From: a virus
Strand: one strand, 5' to 3'
Length of the DNA: 64,000 nt
Virus record (IMG/VR): IMGVR_UViG_3300024496_000030
Span: 19,117 to 83,116 of that record
The notes below the pieces were generated by a model that was given only the letters and a program-made list of their open reading frames with translations, had not been told where the DNA came from and did no database searches. Position numbers and translations under genes: made by a program. This document shows positions 8,824 to 17,568 of the stretch, one piece after another; positions within the stretch are counted from its first letter, which is position 1; every line of letters starts with the position of its first letter.

Positions 8824-9330
8824 TTATGCGCCAAACATGCTTGCTGCTCTGCCACCTGCAGCAAGAAGTCCAGCAGCAACTTGTCCTCCGGGAATAATAC
8901 CTGCAATTGGTGCAGCAATGCTGGCAATACTGCTGATAACTCCGGGGCCTCCTCCAGACTGTGTGGTTTTTTGAGTAGCACCGGGCATGTACATTGTGTA
9001 GCCACGCCCACGTGCGGCAGTACCTGCATTAGATGCGTAGCCACGATAATCTTTGGAGTTGCTATAACCACTATTTTGTTGTTTATAAGCAAGCGCTTTA
9101 TTTAAAGCACTAACTCCTGCACTTAACCAATCTGGTTGATCAGAACGGGATCCTAATGCACCAGTTCCACTTAAACCTGGCAAATTTAAAGAGCCACCCC
9201 AATCAACACCTGGCGTTTGTCCCCAGTCAGTGCCGCCACCTGCAGAGCCCCAATCGTAACCACCAATGGTAGGTGCTTGGCCTTTAAAGATATTATCTGT
9301 TTGAACGTAATTGTCGTAAAGTCCAGCCAT
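8824..9330 (-). CDS. Gly-rich putative virion protein
   Basis: A 168-aa protein. I use the ATG at 9330, three bases after the upstream stop, instead of the TTG further upstream. It is Gly/Asp/Trp-rich (GGYDWGSAGGGTDWGQT) and ends in a hydrophobic Gly/Ala helix (residues about 135-165). Not recognised; the late-operon position implies a structural role. Confidence 0.55.
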   Translation of the reverse strand: MAGLYDNYVQTDNIFKGQAPTIGGYDWGSAGGGTDWGQTPGVDWGGSLNLPGLSGTGALGSRSDQPDWLSAGVSALNKALAYKQQNSGYSNSKDYRGYASNAGTAARGRGYTMYMPGATQKTTQSGGGPGVISSIASIAAPIAGIIPGGQVAAGLLAAGGRAASMFGA

Positions 9331-9332
9331 TA

Positions 9333-10541
9333 CTAATTCATGTATGGAGTAAGTTCTTGCCAACTAGAAACAGGGGGTTGTCCCATGGCTTCTGTTGCAG
9401 ATTGAAAAGAACCGTATTTGTGCTTTAGGTATTCTACTGGTTGTTCTTTCTTTAACCGTTCCTCTGCCTGCTTATTAAACAGTGCTTGCGATCCTTTCTT
9501 TGCTAAGTAGCCAGCACCAAGGCCAGCAGCTACGATGCCAGCAGCTGTTGCAAGTTTGGGTGCACCAATCGCTTCTTTCTGTGCAACATCTTCCATCAAG
9601 CTGGTGAGATACTGCACACCTCCCCTAGTTCCCTTGTTGATTGGAATACCAGCTTTTTCTACAGCAACTTCACGCCCCAGCTGTTTAACAGCCTTCTCCA
9701 TTTCTGGAGTACGTGCCATTACTGTTTGTGCATAGCGCATCTTTTCTGGCAATGCTTTTTGCAATGCTCCTGTTGTTCCAATAGCAGCTGCAGTACCAAT
9801 AGCTGTGGATGCCGTAACAGGGAAACCAAAATACTGGATCTCGGGTTCATTCAATCCTTTTGCAGTGCCACGAATAATACCCAGAGGTCCAACAAAAGAT
9901 TGTGATTGTGGATCAATCTTTCCAAAACCTTCTGGCTTCATGTGCTTGTAGCGCAGATACTGTTGGTATGTAGGATAAGCAATCTCAGGACGTTCTTCCT
10001 TAAACGTGGAGTAAGGAAGTGGATCACCACGCCGGCCTGTGAAGTAACGCAGAACAGATTCCGCCATGGGGTTAGCGGATGTGCGTCCTGTTGGATCCTC
10101 TTCTTTTGAGACTGGCAAGATGCTCTTGAAGCCAGCAGGGCGAGCACCTTGAAGCGGATTACCAACAGCACCACCTAAAGCAGCAATAGCAAACGGAGTG
10201 CTACGGCCAAGGAGATCTGTGGTGATGGGATCAAGTCCCATCTTTTCTCCAGCAGCACGACCTACGTTACGGCCAACAGCTAACGTGTGGTTCAAGAACC
10301 AATAGGTTCCGCGTGATGCATCTGTTAAAACATCAAGGGCACCAGTGGCAGCAGCCAATGGCAGATTACCTTGCTTAGCATATTTAACTGCTTCTTTTAC
10401 TCCACCGTAAACAGCGCGTGGTCCTGATGCTCCACGCCCAAGGTTTAAACCTTGCTCAACGTAATTGCTAAATTCACTGCCAAACTTTCCAGCAGCAGCA
10501 ATGCTATTGGAGAGATAATTCGGGATATTTGCAAAGCGCAT
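9333..10541 (-). CDS. Large putative inner virion protein
   Basis: A 402-aa protein of mixed character: Gly-rich segments, an Ala/Thr hydrophobic stretch near 240-260, another near 325-345, and a polar C-terminus. The ATG abuts the stop of the gene upstream. Not recognised. It belongs to a block of Ala/Gly-rich late genes that may encode head-interior or ejection proteins. Confidence 0.6.
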   Translation of the reverse strand: MRFANIPNYLSNSIAAAGKFGSEFSNYVEQGLNLGRGASGPRAVYGGVKEAVKYAKQGNLPLAAATGALDVLTDASRGTYWFLNHTLAVGRNVGRAAGEKMGLDPITTDLLGRSTPFAIAALGGAVGNPLQGARPAGFKSILPVSKEEDPTGRTSANPMAESVLRYFTGRRGDPLPYSTFKEERPEIAYPTYQQYLRYKHMKPEGFGKIDPQSQSFVGPLGIIRGTAKGLNEPEIQYFGFPVTASTAIGTAAAIGTTGALQKALPEKMRYAQTVMARTPEMEKAVKQLGREVAVEKAGIPINKGTRGGVQYLTSLMEDVAQKEAIGAPKLATAAGIVAAGLGAGYLAKKGSQALFNKQAEERLKKEQPVEYLKHKYGSFQSATEAMGQPPVSSWQELTPYMN

Positions 10542-11230
10542 CAGAAGTACCGAGTTGTTGGCGTACTTAACATCTGATTTGCAATCTCAAAGGGATTAGC
10601 GGTGCCACCTTGAGAAACATGGTAGATGTAGCTAGGGAACTTATAGTTCCTGGCGTAAGTTAATTCTAAACGACGTTGGTGCTCTAAAGCAGCAGGATCT
10701 GTTCCAACAATTGCTTCTGGTGTAGCTGCTAATTGGGCACCAGTAATATCAGCTTGCGTTGAAGTTTGTGTATTGCGCCCGCCACTATATCCCTCAGGGA
10801 ATACAGCGCTGGTTACTGCTTTGGTAATTGGTTCAGTTACTGCGACCATGCCAGCAAGACCCAAACCAAACTTCCCTGTAGCAGCTGCGCCACCTGCCAG
10901 TCCACCAGCAATAGCTTCTGGAATGTAAGGATTGCTAGCTAAGCGTTCCTGAAGCCGGCCTTGCATGCCAGCCAGGCGAGGACTCAGCTGTTTAGCGCCA
11001 GCAAGGACTCCGCGTTCAACAGGACCGCTTAATCCACCAATCAGAGCAGAACGCAACAGCGTCTTTTCAATTGGCGGTGCTTCTCCTCCAGTAATGATGG
11101 GCAAGCCCTGTTCAGCAGCAATGGTTAGCGCAGCGTTAATGGCTGTTTCTTTTGCTAACGCTCTGCCGCCAGATGGAGCAACAATGGGGAGCAGGCGTTG
11201 TCCTGCAAAACGTAAGGCTGTTCCAATCAT
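10541..11230 (-). CDS. Ala/Gly-rich putative virion protein
   Basis: A 229-aa protein with a hydrophobic Gly/Ala-rich centre (about residues 30-145) and a polar C-terminus ending in TTRYF. Its start overlaps the previous stop and its stop touches the next start, showing tight coupling. Not recognised. Confidence 0.6.
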   Translation of the reverse strand: MIGTALRFAGQRLLPIVAPSGGRALAKETAINAALTIAAEQGLPIITGGEAPPIEKTLLRSALIGGLSGPVERGVLAGAKQLSPRLAGMQGRLQERLASNPYIPEAIAGGLAGGAAATGKFGLGLAGMVAVTEPITKAVTSAVFPEGYSGGRNTQTSTQADITGAQLAATPEAIVGTDPAALEHQRRLELTYARNYKFPSYIYHVSQGGTANPFEIANQMLSTPTTRYF

Positions 11231-11646
11231 GAGATGCTTGTACCTTCTGAACCTGGGAACTCTTTTCCTTTCTCAGCTTTTTGTTGAATGATTGCAGTTA
11301 GTCCGCCAGGATTAACACGTTCTTCTGGTGCGAGAACAGGACTTTGATCGTATCGTGCAAGAAAAGATTGCAGGTAACCAGGACCACTAATTGCAAATGG
11401 ATCTTTACCAGTATTAGGAACAATCTGTTTTGTACCTGGATACGTTGTTAGATCAAGATCTTCTTGGAAAGATCCGTATTGTTTAGCAGGAAATACAGGG
11501 TTTGTATCACGCAGGTTTGCTAAGTACTTGTTGAGAAACGCTTTCTCACCTGCCATCTGTTGATCAACAAATGGACCCAAAGAATCACCCGCTTCTTTAG
11601 AAGCAGTTTTAACTCTATTGAGATACGGGATTTGCGTTTTAAACAC
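11227..11646 (-). CDS. Unknown late protein
   Basis: A 139-aa soluble-looking protein starting at GTG (MFKTQIPYLNRV). It has no hydrophobic segment and no recognisable motif. It overlaps the following gene by four bases. Confidence 0.55.
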   Translation of the reverse strand: MFKTQIPYLNRVKTASKEAGDSLGPFVDQQMAGEKAFLNKYLANLRDTNPVFPAKQYGSFQEDLDLTTYPGTKQIVPNTGKDPFAISGPGYLQSFLARYDQSPVLAPEERVNPGGLTAIIQQKAEKGKEFPGSEGTSIS

Positions 11647-11651
11647 AGTAA

Positions 11652-11858
11652 TTAGCTACCTTTCTTTTTCTTGCGCAGGCCAGCAAGAGTCTTTGCTAAC
11701 TGCGCACGCTTTACAGTTTTTTCACTGTAGTCGCCAGGGTTCTTAGTAACAGCTTCTGCAAACTCAGCTGTACTCATTCCTTCTTTCTCTGCTTGAGCAG
11801 AAAAGGCGCCAGGCTTTTTGATGGCGCCCTTGATCCAATTACCTTTACTTTCAGCCAT
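11652..11858 (-). CDS. Small basic KGNWIKGAIKKPGA-type phage protein
   Basis: A 68-aa basic protein. The opening ESKGNWIKGAIKKPGAF and the closing RAQLAKTLAGLRKKKKGS match a small protein I recall from many environmental phages, usually near structural genes. Function is unknown; a DNA-binding or head-internal role would fit the charge. Its ATG overlaps the previous stop. Confidence 0.7.
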   Translation of the reverse strand: MAESKGNWIKGAIKKPGAFSAQAEKEGMSTAEFAEAVTKNPGDYSEKTVKRAQLAKTLAGLRKKKKGS

Positions 11859-12292
11859 TACTTAAGCAGTGCTTTTACTTTGTTGATTGTTTCTTCTTTA
11901 CGAGCTTGGCCAGAGACCACATCCGTCAGAAGGTCAGCAGCAACCATCACCTTAGGACGGTCAGCCATTGCTTCGTACTTACGCACTCTATCTGCAGCAA
12001 CCTGGGGCAACCAACGCTTGGTTACTTCCAGAGTCATCTCTTTTAATTCAGCTGCACTGATATGACCATCAGCAACAGACTCAATTGCAAGTTCAACTGC
12101 AAACTCAACATCAGAGCCACTCCATGAACGCATGTTGCGCTCCAGCAGTGGGTCTAACACGTCATAAACACGGGTCAGAATCGGACCGTATTTAACTAAG
12201 TTGCGTGCAGCAATCAGCCGCGACAACCAACCGGCGCCAGCAGTTAAACCAGCACCAATCAGCAAGGCAATGATTGGCTCTAGGGTTGTCAT
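11858..12292 (-). CDS. Protein with one N-terminal membrane segment (holin-like topology possible)
   Basis: A 144-aa protein. Residues 6-25 form a hydrophobic segment (PIIALLIGAGLTAGAGW); the rest is a helical, charged cytoplasmic-type region. AGGGAGG provides a strong ribosome site. A single N-terminal membrane helix with a long soluble tail is seen in some holins, but a better holin candidate lies next to the endolysin at 63.6 kb. Confidence 0.6.
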   Translation of the reverse strand: MTTLEPIIALLIGAGLTAGAGWLSRLIAARNLVKYGPILTRVYDVLDPLLERNMRSWSGSDVEFAVELAIESVADGHISAAELKEMTLEVTKRWLPQVAADRVRKYEAMADRPKVMVAADLLTDVVSGQARKEETINKVKALLK

Positions 12293-12323
12293 AATACCTC
12301 CCTAATAATCATCATTCTAAATG

Positions 12324-14774
12324 TCATAACTCATATGGGTTGCCTACAAAACGAGCATAACGGCTAACTGCTTTTTGCACTGGGCTTGCAGTACCACGTT
12401 TTGTACCTTGTGGATAAGAAAGGGGAACTGGAACAACTTCTGTAGAAGGTGTAGTTGGAAGGGTCACTTCACCTGACAATACTTGCTTTACTAATTCAGC
12501 CCGTTGACGCAGAACCTCTGCTTCTTGAGCGCGGGGGCTACCAGGAGCAGGTGGTTGCCAGGTGGAGAAGCGTGTTCCCATTGCAGCCGGTGCACCACTT
12601 TCACTGATGGCACGGCCTTCGCGGATGCTTGCAGGAATGGTGGCGCCAGGGGTAACGCGACTTGCTACACGACGACCACTTGCACGGGTAGCCTCAATAC
12701 GGCGACGGGCTTGAGCAGCTTGCTGACCACCCATGGCTTGTTGGCTATAAGCAAGACCCGTGGTGGGATCAAGCACTTCAGGTGCTGCTTCTGCCAGTTG
12801 AGCTAAAGCAGCAGGATCAAAAGAGCGTGGATCAATGACTTCAGCACTAACGCCTTTAAACGTGCGGCCTTCACGTCCCATAATTCGTTGGGGTTCTACA
12901 GCAGTGCCGCGTACTGCGCGGACTGCACCACCCAATAGGTCTTCCCGCTTGACCTGGCCTTCTGTCAGGATCTCGCCAGTGTCCACATTTTTGTAGAGGA
13001 AGGGAGTTGCTTCAATGGCACTGCCCTCTCCAGCAGTAAATCCTTCTGCAGCCAGTGCTTCGCGGCGACGACCAACACCACCAACTTCCTGACGACCTGC
13101 ACCACCAGCAGCACGCATCCGGTAGTACTGACTTGTGGGCATCCCTTCCACTTCAGGAACTACACGCGATCCCACAACTTCACCAGTGGTTTCACTGATG
13201 ACGGGAACTTCACGGATGCCTTGAGTAACTTCAGGGCGCAATTTATAAAGAACACCCGTTGCTTCTGCTTGCGCTAGGCGATTGCGTGCCGCTTCACTTG
13301 CAGCAGCTGTTTCACCCAGCAACTTCTTGGTGCGTGGATCTAAGGTTGCAAGTTCTGCTTGAGATGGTTGATAGGTAGAAGGAACACCAAGTTGTTCTAA
13401 TGCACGAGCTTTCATCTTGCTCTGCATGTTTAATGCAGCCTGCAGAGATTCAGCACGGCCCGTTGTAACAGGAACACCGGTTTGTGGATTGACGGTTTGG
13501 CCAAAAGCTTCGTAGAGAGAACCAGTTGGAACACTTTCACCAGAAGGAAGTGTTACACGAATCGGTAAACCCGGTGCTTCGCTGTAGGCAGAACGGATTA
13601 CGCCAGGGTCACCCGTTGCTTGGAAGATTGCTTCTGCTTGTTTCTGTACAGTGGCTGCACGTGGATCAGCAGAAAACACACGTTGCACACCAGAAAGAGA
13701 ACCCTGTGGGATAGGACGTTGCGTTCCTAACAATCCCCTAAGCGTTTCACCAGATTCCACAAAATTTTCTGGAGGCATCTGGCGAATGTTGCGTTCAATG
13801 TTGGTAAAGAACGGAGCATTAGCTGCTTCTGTCACGCGACCCGTCATTGGGTCCAGCACAGAACCTGGCGACAGACGTTGCCGCATTTGTTGCATGGATG
13901 CAGTCTCTAATGCTGGGCTGCTGTATCCAATCTTCTGCGTGAACTGCAAAATGCGGGATTGAATGTCAGGATCAACGCCAGTACCTGTGGTCTGCGTTCC
14001 AATGATGCTTTGTTCTGCTGGAGCAACCATGGTTTGACCGGCGCTACCAAGAGCAGATTCACTCCAGGGGTCTGGAATCCGTGATTTCAGGGACTGATGA
14101 ACACGAACTTCCGCAGGAACCACGTTTTGCGCCCGCACAATGCCGGGTGCAGTGTCATCAATCGCAGAAATGCCGTGTTGTGCTACAGCAAGAACGTTTT
14201 CTGCACCTTCACGGGTAACAAAACTAGGTTCAGCTGCTTCTTTGGCTAGGCCAAGCGCGGATTTAACCTTTGCCTTAGCGCGTTGACCCAGATCACGCAC
14301 CATTCCACCGACGCGTCCCACGCCAAGGTCAGTGCCGGTCAGTTTTTGGGCACCATACACGCCAGCAGCAACAGCACCGACCCCTAACGCCCCTAATGCA
14401 GCCTTTTCAAGGAGTGATTTTGGCTGCTCAGTACCACCAAACCCAGTTTCATAGGCATCATCAGCGTGATGCTGGACATAATGCTGCCCCGTCAGGCTGT
14501 TATTGAGCTGTCCTGCAACCTTTGGGATGTTGTTATCCGGTGTAATAGGCGACTGCAGGAGCGTATTGTCCCCATAATGCCGCACAGAGATGGGTTGATC
14601 GTAAACAATATCTCCTTGAAAGCCTTGAACCTCATCAAAACCGCGAAATTTACCAAATCCTCGGTTGAAATCATACACTTCAGGAGCTAAACGTGCCTTT
14701 TCCTGTGCAGTTTTAGGGTATGGATTGCCAGTTGCAGCTGCCCACAGTGCATAATCTTGCGGAGAAACGGGCAT
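12324..14774 (-). CDS. Large late protein, probable virion or ejection protein
   Basis: An 816-aa protein, the first gene of the leftward late operon. I choose the ATG at 14774 (MPVSPQDYALWAAATG); the frame is also open from a TTG at 14813. It has one hydrophobic Ala/Gly segment at about residues 120-145 and is otherwise Ala/Glu/Arg/Thr-rich with long helical stretches. No enzyme motif is visible. Length and place suggest an inner virion or tape-like protein. Confidence 0.65.
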   Translation of the reverse strand: MPVSPQDYALWAAATGNPYPKTAQEKARLAPEVYDFNRGFGKFRGFDEVQGFQGDIVYDQPISVRHYGDNTLLQSPITPDNNIPKVAGQLNNSLTGQHYVQHHADDAYETGFGGTEQPKSLLEKAALGALGVGAVAAGVYGAQKLTGTDLGVGRVGGMVRDLGQRAKAKVKSALGLAKEAAEPSFVTREGAENVLAVAQHGISAIDDTAPGIVRAQNVVPAEVRVHQSLKSRIPDPWSESALGSAGQTMVAPAEQSIIGTQTTGTGVDPDIQSRILQFTQKIGYSSPALETASMQQMRQRLSPGSVLDPMTGRVTEAANAPFFTNIERNIRQMPPENFVESGETLRGLLGTQRPIPQGSLSGVQRVFSADPRAATVQKQAEAIFQATGDPGVIRSAYSEAPGLPIRVTLPSGESVPTGSLYEAFGQTVNPQTGVPVTTGRAESLQAALNMQSKMKARALEQLGVPSTYQPSQAELATLDPRTKKLLGETAAASEAARNRLAQAEATGVLYKLRPEVTQGIREVPVISETTGEVVGSRVVPEVEGMPTSQYYRMRAAGGAGRQEVGGVGRRREALAAEGFTAGEGSAIEATPFLYKNVDTGEILTEGQVKREDLLGGAVRAVRGTAVEPQRIMGREGRTFKGVSAEVIDPRSFDPAALAQLAEAAPEVLDPTTGLAYSQQAMGGQQAAQARRRIEATRASGRRVASRVTPGATIPASIREGRAISESGAPAAMGTRFSTWQPPAPGSPRAQEAEVLRQRAELVKQVLSGEVTLPTTPSTEVVPVPLSYPQGTKRGTASPVQKAVSRYARFVGNPYEL

Positions 14775-15024
14775 TTTTATAAATATACCTAGATATAACG
14801 ATTTTAGGTGCAATCAATACAGTACCAACGCCAGGAGAAACCCCCTAACTGCCTTAGAAATACCCATTTCATGGTAAAAATCCGGGCAGACATCAAGCTC
14901 GCTCTGCTCGCAGGCGGGTGCGAGAGGAAAAAAAGAAAGGGGCGGGGGATATGCTCCCTCCGGTCGCGTTAACAGCCGGAAGAGAGAGTTCTATTCGGTT
15001 GTGTTCTTTATTTTATTTATCGTC
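14775..15024. promoter_or_regulatory. Divergent intergenic region between late and early modules
   Basis: This 250-nt gap separates leftward late genes from rightward early genes, so it should carry promoters for both. Visible: TATATTTATAAAAATG at the late start; a hairpin CTCGCA/TGCGAG near 14909-14926; and one copy of the GCTCCCTCCGGTCGC repeat at 14953. No convincing -35/-10 pair was identified. Confidence 0.4.
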
Positions 15025-15186
15025 ATGATCTACAGCGTGGAGATCAAGGAAGCGGGCGATGATTTTAGCCAGGCGTATATGTCTGGCTGCGAGGAGAAGT
15101 TTCATTCGGAGAAGGAAGCAGAAGAATATCTGCTGACGTTCGAAGAATGGGAACGTCCGATGCTTTGCATTCGGAAGTACGAATGA
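15025..15186 (+). CDS. Small acidic early protein
   Basis: A 53-aa protein starting at ATG 15025 (MIYSVEIKEAGDDFSQAY). It is acidic and soluble, with two Cys. Not recognised. It is the first gene of the early module and is followed by a repeat that can form a terminator. Confidence 0.5.
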   Translation: MIYSVEIKEAGDDFSQAYMSGCEEKFHSEKEAEEYLLTFEEWERPMLCIRKYE

Positions 15187-15541
15187 AGATTAGGGGGAGC
15201 AACCGCTCCCTCCGGTCGCTTTTTGAGTTTTCCACAGGCTATTTTTACCCTATTTCCACCCTATTTTCCCTCAAATCCCTGTCATACCAAGGCTTCTGAC
15301 TACTATTTGCCTGGACATGTGTCACAACATGGCTTGCACTTTTTCCACAGGCATCAAATCTTTTTACTGGGATCTCAGCGACGATTTGAAGGCTGTTTGG
15401 CTGTTTGTCAGCCTTATCTTCAACCCTGATTTTTATATAACTAGAAATACTTTTAGCAAGATTACCCAGAAGATTGCCTCCAGGAGCTATTTATTCCTCC
15501 TAGATGCAGTCCTCAGACTGCTGTTCTTTGCTTGTTTTCTC
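15187..15541. other. Candidate replication origin (DnaA-box-like repeats), no gene supported
   Basis: This 355-nt gap contains two identical 12-mers TTTTCCACAGGC at 15228 and 15341. TTTTCCACA is the DnaA-box form I recall for Synechococcus oriC. Between them lie pyrimidine tracts (CCCTATTTCCACCCTATTT). A frame is open across part of the gap but looks non-coding upstream of 15542. A perfect hairpin GCAGTC-CTCA-GACTGC closes the region at 15506-15521. Confidence 0.4.
15203..15224 (+). terminator. Repeat element/terminator-like hairpin (CCGCTCCCTNCGGTCGC family)
   Basis: ACCG and CGGT pair around CTCCCTC, with an outer GC/GC pair, and a TTTTT run follows. Closely related sequences occur at 14953, 15919 and 16550, each near the end of a small early gene. 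A weak intrinsic terminator is the simplest reading. Confidence 0.45.
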
Positions 15542-15718
15542 ATGGAGAAGTTCGGTGCTGCAGTGTGCTGCGTTGCTATCGGCATGGCAGCTTTCACTCA
15601 GTTAACGCTTCACTTGCTTGATCAAGCTACGGCTGAGCAATGCAAGAACCATGCGTGGCCTGCACACGCTGACCAGGTGCACCGTGACTGGTGCATCGCT
15701 AACAACTACGAACTCTGA
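15542..15718 (+). CDS. Small secreted or membrane-anchored QCxxHxWP protein
   Basis: A 58-aa protein from ATG 15542. The N-terminal 25 residues are hydrophobic (a signal or membrane helix), followed by EQCKNHAWPAHADQVHRDWC and a terminal NNYEL. I recall this Cys/His/Trp pattern in small cyanobacterial and cyanophage proteins of unknown function. A stem-loop ends 20 nt before the ATG, with a TTCTTTGC linker; see the leader finding. Confidence 0.6.
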   Translation: MEKFGAAVCCVAIGMAAFTQLTLHLLDQATAEQCKNHAWPAHADQVHRDWCIANNYEL

Positions 15719-15722
15719 TCTC

Positions 15723-15914
15723 ATGATCACGATTACTACTGAAGAAGGTCTCCTTCTCACTGATCAACGTGGCAACTATCTATACGATGGGCGCCAGGGT
15801 GATCCTGTTCTCATCGAAGCGCCAGCAGGTCCAATCCGCTTTGGGTTGGAGGACATGCTGCGTTTCTGGACGACGTACTGCCAGTACGGCGACTATCAAC
15901 TTCACCTGTGGTGA
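15723..15914 (+). CDS. Small early protein of unknown function
   Basis: A 63-aa protein (MITITTEEGLLLTDQRGNYL) that looks beta-rich at its N-terminus and ends in aromatic residues. It starts 4 nt after the preceding stop. Not recognised. A CCGCTCCCTACGGTCGC repeat follows its stop. Confidence 0.5.
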   Translation: MITITTEEGLLLTDQRGNYLYDGRQGDPVLIEAPAGPIRFGLEDMLRFWTTYCQYGDYQLHLW

Positions 15915-16001
15915 GTTTCCGCTCCCTACGGTCGCTTTCATACTGTATTAATCAGTAGAGAAAGTTCAGAACAAATTGTCCATCATTACCTTCTCATTCC
16001 A

Positions 16002-16229
16002 ATGAATCTCTTTAACAACCTTGTCAAGGCCAGCATTGCCGGTGGCGTTGTCATCGGTGGTGCTGTTGCCTACGCCAAGCTGAATGACGAGCAGCGTCAG
16101 AAGCTCAACTCTGGTGTCAACAGACTGCGCCGCAAGGTGTCAGATCTAATTGCACCAAATGATGGTGTTTATACCATCCCCAAGGAAGTCGAAGCGGAGC
16201 TAGAAGCTCTGCTCAACGACGACAATTGA
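16002..16229 (+). CDS. Small protein with one N-terminal membrane helix
   Basis: A 75-aa protein. Residues 7-27 (LVKASIAGGVVIGGAVAYA) form a plausible membrane helix; the rest is a charged helix with an acidic C-terminus. Not recognised. A GGAAGC/GCTTCC hairpin lies just after the stop (16243-16259). Confidence 0.5.
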   Translation: MNLFNNLVKASIAGGVVIGGAVAYAKLNDEQRQKLNSGVNRLRRKVSDLIAPNDGVYTIPKEVEAELEALLNDDN

Positions 16230-16303
16230 TGGTCCCTCAGAGGGAAGCGCCATGCTTCCTTCTCTGTGATCTTCATTGATCACGTTCTTCGCATATTCCA
16301 TCC

Positions 16304-16528
16304 ATGGAATCTTTCATCTACGAGAAGGGCAACGACGGTTATCTCGTCACCATCCGTGGTGATTTTGCAGAGATGACCAAGGTTGACCTTGACCGTCAGG
16401 TGTCCAAGTACATCCGCTTGGAGGCACCTGTCGAGCATATCCGCTCCAGTGTGAAGAAGCTGCTGCACCAGGGTTATAAGCTGAGCAATCAGCTAGAACT
16501 TGGTTGGCAGCGTTTCATCGAAGCGTAG
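16304..16528 (+). CDS. Small early protein of unknown function
   Basis: A 74-aa soluble protein (MESFIYEKGNDGYLVTIRGD). It is preceded by a perfect GTGATC/GATCAC hairpin (16266-16283) ending 20 nt before the ATG, with a TTCTTCGCATATTCCATCC linker and no Shine-Dalgarno. This is one instance of the recurrent early leader. Confidence 0.55.
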   Translation: MESFIYEKGNDGYLVTIRGDFAEMTKVDLDRQVSKYIRLEAPVEHIRSSVKKLLHQGYKLSNQLELGWQRFIEA

Positions 16529-16608
16529 GACGAAACCGGAGGGTGCTATCCGCTCCCTTCGGTCGCTCCCTGCTATGGGGAGCCTGATGAGTCCCTGCTT
16601 TGCTCACC

Positions 16609-16866
16609 ATGTCACTTTCTGCTTTCCTCATTAACTTCATGAACCGCCACCGTGATCAGCTACCTGCTTACGTTGGCATTACTCTTGGCATGGGTATCGG
16701 CGGACTCCTGTGCGTTAGCTTGAACAAAGCGATTAATGCCAGGATCCTTGCAACCTGTGACAAGAACCTGAATCAAATCATCTATATCAAGACAGCAGTA
16801 GGTGATAGCTACGGCTGTGTATCCAAGATGGTATTGAACGGGCCACCAGCTCCGATCAAACCATGA
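16609..16866 (+). CDS. Small membrane protein
   Basis: An 85-aa protein from ATG 16609. Residues about 18-40 (LPAYVGITLGMGIGGLLCVS) form a membrane helix. The upstream hairpin GCTCCC/GGGAGC (16565-16583) ends 25 nt before the ATG, with a TGCTTTGCTCACC linker. Not recognised. Confidence 0.55.
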   Translation: MSLSAFLINFMNRHRDQLPAYVGITLGMGIGGLLCVSLNKAINARILATCDKNLNQIIYIKTAVGDSYGCVSKMVLNGPPAPIKP

Positions 16867-16925
16867 GAAAGATTTTATTCAATTCATTGATCTTAACGAT
16901 CATCTTTTTGTTCTTCTGCCTCTAG
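16863..16925 (+). CDS. Possible 20-aa hydrophobic peptide
   Basis: The ATG overlaps the preceding stop (ATGA). The peptide (MRKILFNSLILTIIFLFFCL) is a basic start plus one membrane helix. Coupling to the preceding membrane protein makes translation plausible, but it is very short. Confidence 0.3.
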   Translation: MRKILFNSLILTIIFLFFCL

Positions 16926-16927
16926 TC

Positions 16928-17221
16928 ATGACTGAACAAATGTATAGCCACGACACAATCTGGCTTCTTCTGCACAACATTCCTCTCATGGATTATGCAC
17001 GCCAGGAGGAGCCAAAGCTGTGGAGAAAGTTCATGGAACTTGTTTCCAATGAAACTGCTCAAGGCTATCCCGATACATGGAACACTACTTTCCTAATCAA
17101 TAAGATTGCGGAAGATCTAGGTTCCTATCAACTGCTTCTAAATATCTGGTTGCAGATAGAGGAGCCGTTGAATGATGTTCTTAATCCCATCCAGCGTGAC
17201 TGGATTGATGCTCAACTATGA
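16928..17221 (+). CDS. Early protein of unknown function
   Basis: A 97-aa helical, Trp/Leu-rich soluble protein (MTEQMYSHDTIWLLLHNIPL). It overlaps the next ATG by four bases (ATGA). Not recognised. Confidence 0.5.
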   Translation: MTEQMYSHDTIWLLLHNIPLMDYARQEEPKLWRKFMELVSNETAQGYPDTWNTTFLINKIAEDLGSYQLLLNIWLQIEEPLNDVLNPIQRDWIDAQL

Positions 17222-17460
17222 ACAACTACACCTTTTATCTGCCTGGAATCAACAAGCTGACTGGTGTAAGCCAGGAGGATTGGGATTTCCTTTGCGAACG
17301 TGCAGCAGAGAACAACGTTCTACCTGCCACGCTTGCCGCCAGGATTATCGCCAACGAGTTGGCTCAATGGCGTGATGAGATTCATTACGCCGATCAACAG
17401 GAAGGGCTTCGTGCAAATGAAGCCATGAACCAAGAGAAAGTTATTGAAGAGATTGTTTAA
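17218..17460 (+). CDS. Early protein of unknown function
   Basis: An 80-aa acidic, helical protein (MNNYTFYLPGINKLTGVSQE), translationally coupled to the preceding gene by an ATGA overlap. Not recognised; it resembles small DNA-binding or regulatory proteins only in size. Confidence 0.5.
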   Translation: MNNYTFYLPGINKLTGVSQEDWDFLCERAAENNVLPATLAARIIANELAQWRDEIHYADQQEGLRANEAMNQEKVIEEIV

Positions 17461-17568
17461 TCTTTTCTTTATCTTTCCAGATGTCTGCACTTTGGGATCT
17501 AGGCCTTAGCTTAGTTCCCTTTCTGCAGGCTTCACTTGCCTGCTTTGTACACCTACCTAGACAACACC

